Shown here piece by piece: positions 59,836-64,000 of a DNA stretch of 64,000 nt. The notes under the pieces are model-generated. The model had not been told where the DNA came from. It searched no databases and saw only the letters and a list, made by a program, of their open reading frames with translations. The position numbers and the translations under genes were made by a program. Origin of the DNA: Puia sp963703355 (lineage in GTDB: Bacteria; Bacteroidota; Bacteroidia; Chitinophagales; Chitinophagaceae); contig OY969813.1 of the NCBI GenBank assembly GCA_963703355.1, forward strand, positions 3,968,001 to 4,032,000. Direction: 5' to 3'. Position 1 is the stretch's first letter; each line of letters opens with the position of its first letter.

Positions 59836-61123
59836 TTTTGAAAATCAGGTGCGGGACAAAATGCAGCAGCTGGGATTTGATCCCTCTGAAGCAGTTTGGT
59901 CTGCCGTTGATAAGGAAATCAATAAAGAAAGAAAACGCAGACCGTTGTTCTGGGTTTTCTTCTTCTCAGGTCTCCTACTCACCGGTGCTGGTTTTTATAT
60001 AGGAACTCTTAATCAGAATTCAAATAAAGCGTTGATCACCCAAAAGGCGGTTTTGAAAAATGCCGCTTCTGATATTCATGGATCCGGTGAGCCGCAGAAT
60101 AATCATCAGAAAACAGGTGATGAAATTGCTGGGAAACAATCAGCGTTTAACAGCACAGATATTTCCCGATCGAAGATTGGGCATAAACAGTTTGCTGATA
60201 ACTCAATTGCTGCCAGCTCTGAAGAAGAACATCAGCATTCAATAATCTCTGGCCAAAGACCGTCTTCCACGAACCCAATAGACACAGAGGAACTTACTGC
60301 ACAGGATGCTAATAGCAAGCCGCCCGCAGTTAAAGTAAACACGAAAAATGATCCCCAGGTATTAAAAAGGGATTCGGCTGAAGCACTTACGAAAACAAAA
60401 GGCCCGAAATCAAATACCAAAAAGAAACGCTGGTCGTTCGGCGTGAATATGGATGCCGGCGTATCAGCGGTTAATCAAACTTCATTCAGTCTGGCTAACA
60501 TACCAGCACCTTATCTTTCGAATTCATCCGGTTATTTCGGGCCTTACGCGAACACGCTGTCTGCAACGAATTACAAGTCTTCAGGCATCAATCCCGGATT
60601 CTCTTACGGGGTCGGAATCGTCGTTGACAGATATTTGTCGGAACGTATATATATATCAGCAGGTATTGATTATCATTATTATTCAACCAGCATGCACACG
60701 GGTGATTTGAATGGTAGCACGCCGACAAGTTATCTAAACGGGAATACACATTCCTATACCAATAAATATCATTTTATGGAACTGCCCGTGCTGGCAGGTT
60801 TTCAAATTAATAAAAGCCAAAAGACTCCGATATGCTGGGAAGCTGGTGTATCCGTATCCTATTTATTAAACAGCACTTCGCTTCAATTTGATCCCTACAC
60901 AAACTTCTACTATCAAAACACTGCTTCATTTAATAATTTCCAGTTGAATGGTATTACTTCCGTCAGGATAGGATTTCATTTGCATCAGACTGAACTTCAG
61001 TTCGGACCTGAATTTCAATATGGAATAACCGGACTGTTCAAACAAACTGCAACAGCACAGCAGGCGCATCTTTATTACGGAGGAGTCGCCATAACCATCA
61101 TACCAAAACTGCGCGCAAAATAA
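59822..61123 (+). CDS. Dma-like dual-membrane protein: cytosolic head, inner-membrane helix, periplasmic linker, outer-membrane barrel
   Basis: 433 residues with no signal peptide. Residues 1-40 are a charged cytosolic head (FENQVRDKMQQLGFDPSEAVW, KEINKERKRR), 41-62 one membrane helix, ~63-200 a disordered Ser/Gln/Lys-rich linker and ~202-433 a PorT-like 8-stranded barrel (SFGVNMDAGVSAV, NPGFSYGVGIVVDRYL, ELPVLAGFQI, ELQFGPEFQYGITGLF and a final GGVAITIIPKL). This is the layout of the dual-membrane-spanning anti-sigma factors (Dma) described in Bacteroides thetaiotaomicron. Overlaps its sigma gene by 14 bases. Anti-sigma function is inferred from context. Confidence 0.85.
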   Translation: MHENNFENQVRDKMQQLGFDPSEAVWSAVDKEINKERKRRPLFWVFFFSGLLLTGAGFYIGTLNQNSNKALITQKAVLKNAASDIHGSGEPQNNHQKTGDEIAGKQSAFNSTDISRSKIGHKQFADNSIAASSEEEHQHSIISGQRPSSTNPIDTEELTAQDANSKPPAVKVNTKNDPQVLKRDSAEALTKTKGPKSNTKKKRWSFGVNMDAGVSAVNQTSFSLANIPAPYLSNSSGYFGPYANTLSATNYKSSGINPGFSYGVGIVVDRYLSERIYISAGIDYHYYSTSMHTGDLNGSTPTSYLNGNTHSYTNKYHFMELPVLAGFQINKSQKTPICWEAGVSVSYLLNSTSLQFDPYTNFYYQNTASFNNFQLNGITSVRIGFHLHQTELQFGPEFQYGITGLFKQTATAQQAHLYYGGVAITIIPKLRAK

Positions 61124-61173
61124 TACCCATTTGTCTTTTACAGGTATTGGCACAATTCTTTGAATAGTGTTTT

Positions 61174-62388
61174 ATGGAATTAACAGACGGGTATCCTTTT
61201 TGGCTGATTAAGAATGGCCTTCCCTTTCAGTATCCGAAATTGAGAAGCGATAAGAAATCGCAGGTAGCCATTATCGGAGGAGGGATTTCAGGAGCTTTGG
61301 CAGCTTATTTTCTTACAGAAGCGGGTGTGGAATGTGTTTTACTGGATGGCCGCACCATTGGTTTGGGAAGTACCTGCGCAAGTACTTCCTTATTACAATA
61401 TGAGCTGGATGAACCCCTTCATAAATTAAAAGATCAGATCGGTAAACAACATGCGACAAGAGCTTATCAGTTATGCGGCGCTTCCATCAACACGCTGACA
61501 GATATCATGGAAAATATTGGGTTCACGGAATATAATAAAAGAAAAAGCCTTTTTATCAGTTCCCATTCTTCACAAAAGTCGTTCATGCAAAAGGAACTTG
61601 AAGCACGCAGGGAAGCGGGTTTTGAGGTAGAACTACTGTCTGCAGAAGATATGAAAAAGGCATACGGATTAAAAGCGGAATATGGCATTCTTTCAGAACT
61701 GGGTGCAACTATAAACGCATATGCCCTGACGCACGCATTGTTACAATATAGTATCAAAAAAGGACTGGAGGTATTTGACAGGTCCAGAATTAATGAAATC
61801 TCTTATAACGAAGACGAAGTTAAATTGAAAACTGTAGATGGATTGCTTGTCACCGCGAAAAAACTGGTAAATGCGTCCGGATTCGAAATCGTCCATTTTA
61901 TTTCTAAAGATATTGTGGATTTCTATTGCACGTACGCAGCCATTTCAGAAAACGCTTCCGAGAAGAATGAAATATGGAAAGATGGAATTATGATCTGGAA
62001 TACCGACGATCCTTATTTGTACATGCGACTTACTAAGGACAACCGTATTTTAATTGGTGGCAGGGACGAACGTTTTAGCACGAAAACATTAAAAGGAATC
62101 TACCGGAAAAAAGCAGAGCAATTAAAAAAAGATTTTGAAAAGATATTTCCGGAAATTGAATTCAGGGGAGAATTTGCCTGGAGCGGTACTTTTGGTAAAA
62201 CAAAAGATGCGTTGCCTTATATAGGCCCTTTTGCAAAAACTCCCAATGCCTATTATGCATTGGGTTTTGGAGGCAACGGAATTACTTTTAGCGTGATCGC
62301 AGCACAAATCATCACAGATCTGATTGGGGGAAAATTCAATAGCGATGCTGATATATTTTCATTTGAAAGAGAAAAAAGTTTGAGGTAA
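61174..62388 (+). CDS. FAD-dependent oxidoreductase (DadA/GlpO-like)
   Basis: 404 residues. Dinucleotide fold at the N-terminus: VAIIGGGISGALAAYFLTEA and VLLDGRTIGLGSTCASTSLL; substrate part with VNASGFEIVHF, LYMRLTKDNRILIGGRDERF and FAWSGTFGKTKDALPYIGP, ending in ALGFGGNGITFSVIAAQI. It belongs to the amine/amino-acid oxidase group; substrate unknown. Its stop overlaps the DUF72 start by one base (TAATG), so they are co-transcribed. Confidence 0.9.
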   Translation: MELTDGYPFWLIKNGLPFQYPKLRSDKKSQVAIIGGGISGALAAYFLTEAGVECVLLDGRTIGLGSTCASTSLLQYELDEPLHKLKDQIGKQHATRAYQLCGASINTLTDIMENIGFTEYNKRKSLFISSHSSQKSFMQKELEARREAGFEVELLSAEDMKKAYGLKAEYGILSELGATINAYALTHALLQYSIKKGLEVFDRSRINEISYNEDEVKLKTVDGLLVTAKKLVNASGFEIVHFISKDIVDFYCTYAAISENASEKNEIWKDGIMIWNTDDPYLYMRLTKDNRILIGGRDERFSTKTLKGIYRKKAEQLKKDFEKIFPEIEFRGEFAWSGTFGKTKDALPYIGPFAKTPNAYYALGFGGNGITFSVIAAQIITDLIGGKFNSDADIFSFEREKSLR

Positions 62389-63170
62389 TGGAACCGGGTA
62401 AGCAATATTATTCCGGTACAAGTGGATTGGTACTTCCGGTGCCGAATAAACTTCATTATCCTGAAGAATTTAAAAACAACAGCAGGCTGACCTATTATGC
62501 ATCATTATTCAACAGTATTGAAATAAACAGTTCTTTTTATAAAGTGCCAAAGCCTTCGACAGTTGAAAAATGGGCGGCAACCGTCCCCGACGATTTTAAA
62601 TTTACATTTAAACTCTTCAGAGAGATCACCCATCAAAAGGGATTGCTGTTCGATCCGAAGGAGATCGGTCGTTTCGTAAAGACAATTTCTTATGTTGGTG
62701 CAAAAAAAGGTTGCGTGCTGATACAACTGCCACCTGCAATCAAAGTCAATGGTAAAAAGCAATTGGAATTATTACTGACCACCTTGGTTAAATGTAATGA
62801 TATGGAGCAATGGAACCTCGTTATCGAATTCAGGGATAATTCATGGTACACGGATGAAATCTATGAATGGTTAGGAAATCTCGGCATCGCAATAGTGATA
62901 CAGGATATGCCAACGTCTGCTACCCCCTCTGATTTAGAATCTGAAAATATAATGTACATCCGCTTTCATGGAATGAATGGAGATTATCGCGGTTCTTATG
63001 CTACTGACTATTTACGGTCTTATGCCCGGAAAATTTGCGGGTGGCAGGAGGGAGGAAAACAGGTTTTTTTATATTTCAACAACACCATTGGAGGGGCAGT
63101 CCGCGATTTGATCAATATAAATAGTATGGTTGTCGGCTGCTACAATAAAATGGGAGAAGGGTTTGCATGA
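62388..63170 (+). CDS. DUF72 (YecE-like) TIM-barrel protein
   Basis: 260 residues. The YecE pattern: YYSGTSGLVLPVPNKLHYPE, YASLFNSIEINSSFYKVPKP, FKFTFKLFREITHQ, CVLIQLPPAI, LVIEFRDNSWY and YIRFHGMNG, finishing with KQVFLYFNNTIGGAVRDL. Family proteins are widespread TIM barrels of unknown function, related to nuclease-like folds. Coupled to the upstream FAD oxidoreductase gene. Confidence 0.92.
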   Translation: MEPGKQYYSGTSGLVLPVPNKLHYPEEFKNNSRLTYYASLFNSIEINSSFYKVPKPSTVEKWAATVPDDFKFTFKLFREITHQKGLLFDPKEIGRFVKTISYVGAKKGCVLIQLPPAIKVNGKKQLELLLTTLVKCNDMEQWNLVIEFRDNSWYTDEIYEWLGNLGIAIVIQDMPTSATPSDLESENIMYIRFHGMNGDYRGSYATDYLRSYARKICGWQEGGKQVFLYFNNTIGGAVRDLININSMVVGCYNKMGEGFA

Positions 63171-63390
63171 ATATGGCCTGGAAATTGAAATTGTTATCAG
63201 GTGAATCTGCCAACAGCGTATATCGGGATTCGATCAATCCTTATGAATAATAAATCGTAACATTCATTGAGTAATATGTTCCTCATATGGTACATTCCGT
63301 AGAACAGTCTGAAAAATAATTATAGAAAACCCTGAAAGTTCACCATCCACGTTTAACTTCATTCCCAATACAAATCAAATTGTTCGTTTT

Positions 63391-64000
63391 ATGATTAAGA
63401 AGTACCCGTTCTATATGAAAATCACAGTCATTATGCTCGGGCTGGTACTGTTTATTTACATACTGTGTAATCTGCGTGACATTCTTGTTCCTCTGTCATT
63501 TGCAGTCTTACTGGCGATATTATTGAATCCTGTTACGAAGCTCCTGGAAAAATGGCATTTTCCCAAAGTGCTTGCCATCACCGCTTCAATTATTGTTGCC
63601 ATGGTAATCATAGCCGGCATTACGTATTTCTTTGTCGTTGAAGTGCGAAGTTTTTCTGATCAACTTCCGGCATTTAAAGAAAAATTTCAAACGCTGGCCG
63701 TCAAATTTCAACATTTCGCAAGAACTGATTTTGGAATCAACACTAAAAAACAAAACGAATATATCAGTCAGGCGGAGGATGGCCTTAAGCCGGTGCTGGC
63801 CTCTGCCATGGGAACCGCACTTGGCATTATGGCGATGTTTTTTTTATTGCCGGTGTATACGTTTCTTTTTTTATTTTATAAACGGCTTATTCTGAATTTT
63901 CTATTCGACATATTTGCCTCTGCCAATGAAAAGGAAGTTAGTGTGGTGTTGGAACAAACGAGAGGTGCCATTCAAAATTATATGTTCGGTCTTTTGCTGG
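63391..64000 (+). CDS. AI-2E family transporter, 3' partial
   Basis: Open from the ATG at 63391 to the window edge (203 codons) with no stop. The start MIKKYPFYMKITVIMLGLVL, then LRDILVPLSFAVLLAILLNPVTKLL and helices around VLAITASIIVAMVIIAGITYFFV match the AI-2E (YdgG/TqsA) exporter family. A second helical cluster, MFFLLPVYTFLFLFY, follows, and the frame is cut before the conserved C-terminal third. The specific cargo is unknown; family members export AI-2, Na+ or other solutes. A 220-base gap upstream shows no feature. Confidence 0.88.
   Translation, partial: MIKKYPFYMKITVIMLGLVLFIYILCNLRDILVPLSFAVLLAILLNPVTKLLEKWHFPKVLAITASIIVAMVIIAGITYFFVVEVRSFSDQLPAFKEKFQTLAVKFQHFARTDFGINTKKQNEYISQAEDGLKPVLASAMGTALGIMAMFFLLPVYTFLFLFYKRLILNFLFDIFASANEKEVSVVLEQTRGAIQNYMFGLLL

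Noticed and set aside
63632..63895. 87-codon frame near the window end
   Set aside because: It is a different frame of the AI-2E transporter gene, which is open to the edge in its own frame.

Overview
The window looks like chromosomal DNA from a member of the Bacteroidota, probably a Chitinophagia/Chitinophagaceae-type bacterium. The reasons are: a type IX secretion (gliding-motility type) C-terminal sorting domain next to a PorP/SprF-family protein; promoter elements of the Bacteroidota type (TTG-N20-TAnnTTTG); no Shine-Dalgarno-dependent starts; Bacteroidota-style families throughout (YXWGXW protein, PorT-like barrels, ECF sigma factors with envelope partners); moderate AT-richness. The species is an inference; no rRNA is present. 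Nothing indicates a prophage, plasmid or CRISPR array. The only mobile element is one complete IS3-family insertion sequence.

Layout. 1-7.1 kb: the end of a large PKD-repeat T9SS substrate, a PorP/SprF partner, a lipoprotein, a TPR-CHAT (caspase-like) protein with a C-terminal membrane anchor, and an ECF sigma factor that overlaps it tail to tail; then tRNA-Gln(CTG). 7.4-15.8 kb: a six-gene nucleotide-sugar operon on the minus strand (DegT aminotransferase, ugd, UDP-xylose synthase, rfbB, rfbC, rfbD) behind a good consensus promoter, and divergently waaA (Kdo transferase); this is an envelope polysaccharide/LPS locus. 15.9-24.1 kb: housekeeping genes (thymidine kinase, CcmB/CcmC/CcmD-like haem export, glutamate dehydrogenase family, AMP nucleosidase, a fused oligopeptide ABC ATPase, queA). 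24.2-33.5 kb: orphan sensor kinase, DinB, TlpA-like thioredoxin, esterase, GNAT, MFS, SDR, CrcB and small hypotheticals. 33.5-41.5 kb: serine beta-lactamase-like hydrolase, a DUF5009/HGSNAT-like membrane acyltransferase, sialate O-acetylesterase, the IS3 element sitting inside an octamer-like tandem array, and an amidohydrolase lipoprotein.

41.6-45 kb holds a three-gene set (circularly permuted ATP-grasp, alpha-E, transglutaminase-like) predicted to be a peptide-ligation/processing system with no known product. 45-58.4 kb: aldehyde dehydrogenase, a secreted hypothetical, isoprenylcysteine methyltransferase family protein, sulfatase, cyclophilin, SnoaL-like protein, a YXWGXW protein with a His/Gln-rich tail, a four-part PQQ-dehydrogenase/PKD/cytochrome c fusion and a sugar-phosphate isomerase-like protein. 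58.4-64 kb: a decayed PIG-L deacetylase fragment, a DUF937-like protein, an ECF sigma factor coupled to a protein with a cytosolic head, one inner-membrane helix, a long linker and a predicted outer-membrane barrel (Dma-like architecture), an FAD oxidoreductase, a DUF72 protein and the start of an AI-2E-family transporter.

The most interesting parts are the two ECF sigma loci, each paired with an envelope protein (TPR-CHAT at 3.5-6.9 kb; trans-envelope barrel at 59.3-61.1 kb), the ATP-grasp triad, the short leader ORF before queA, and the IS insertion into a tandem array. All functional calls rest on reading motifs by eye; no database search was possible.
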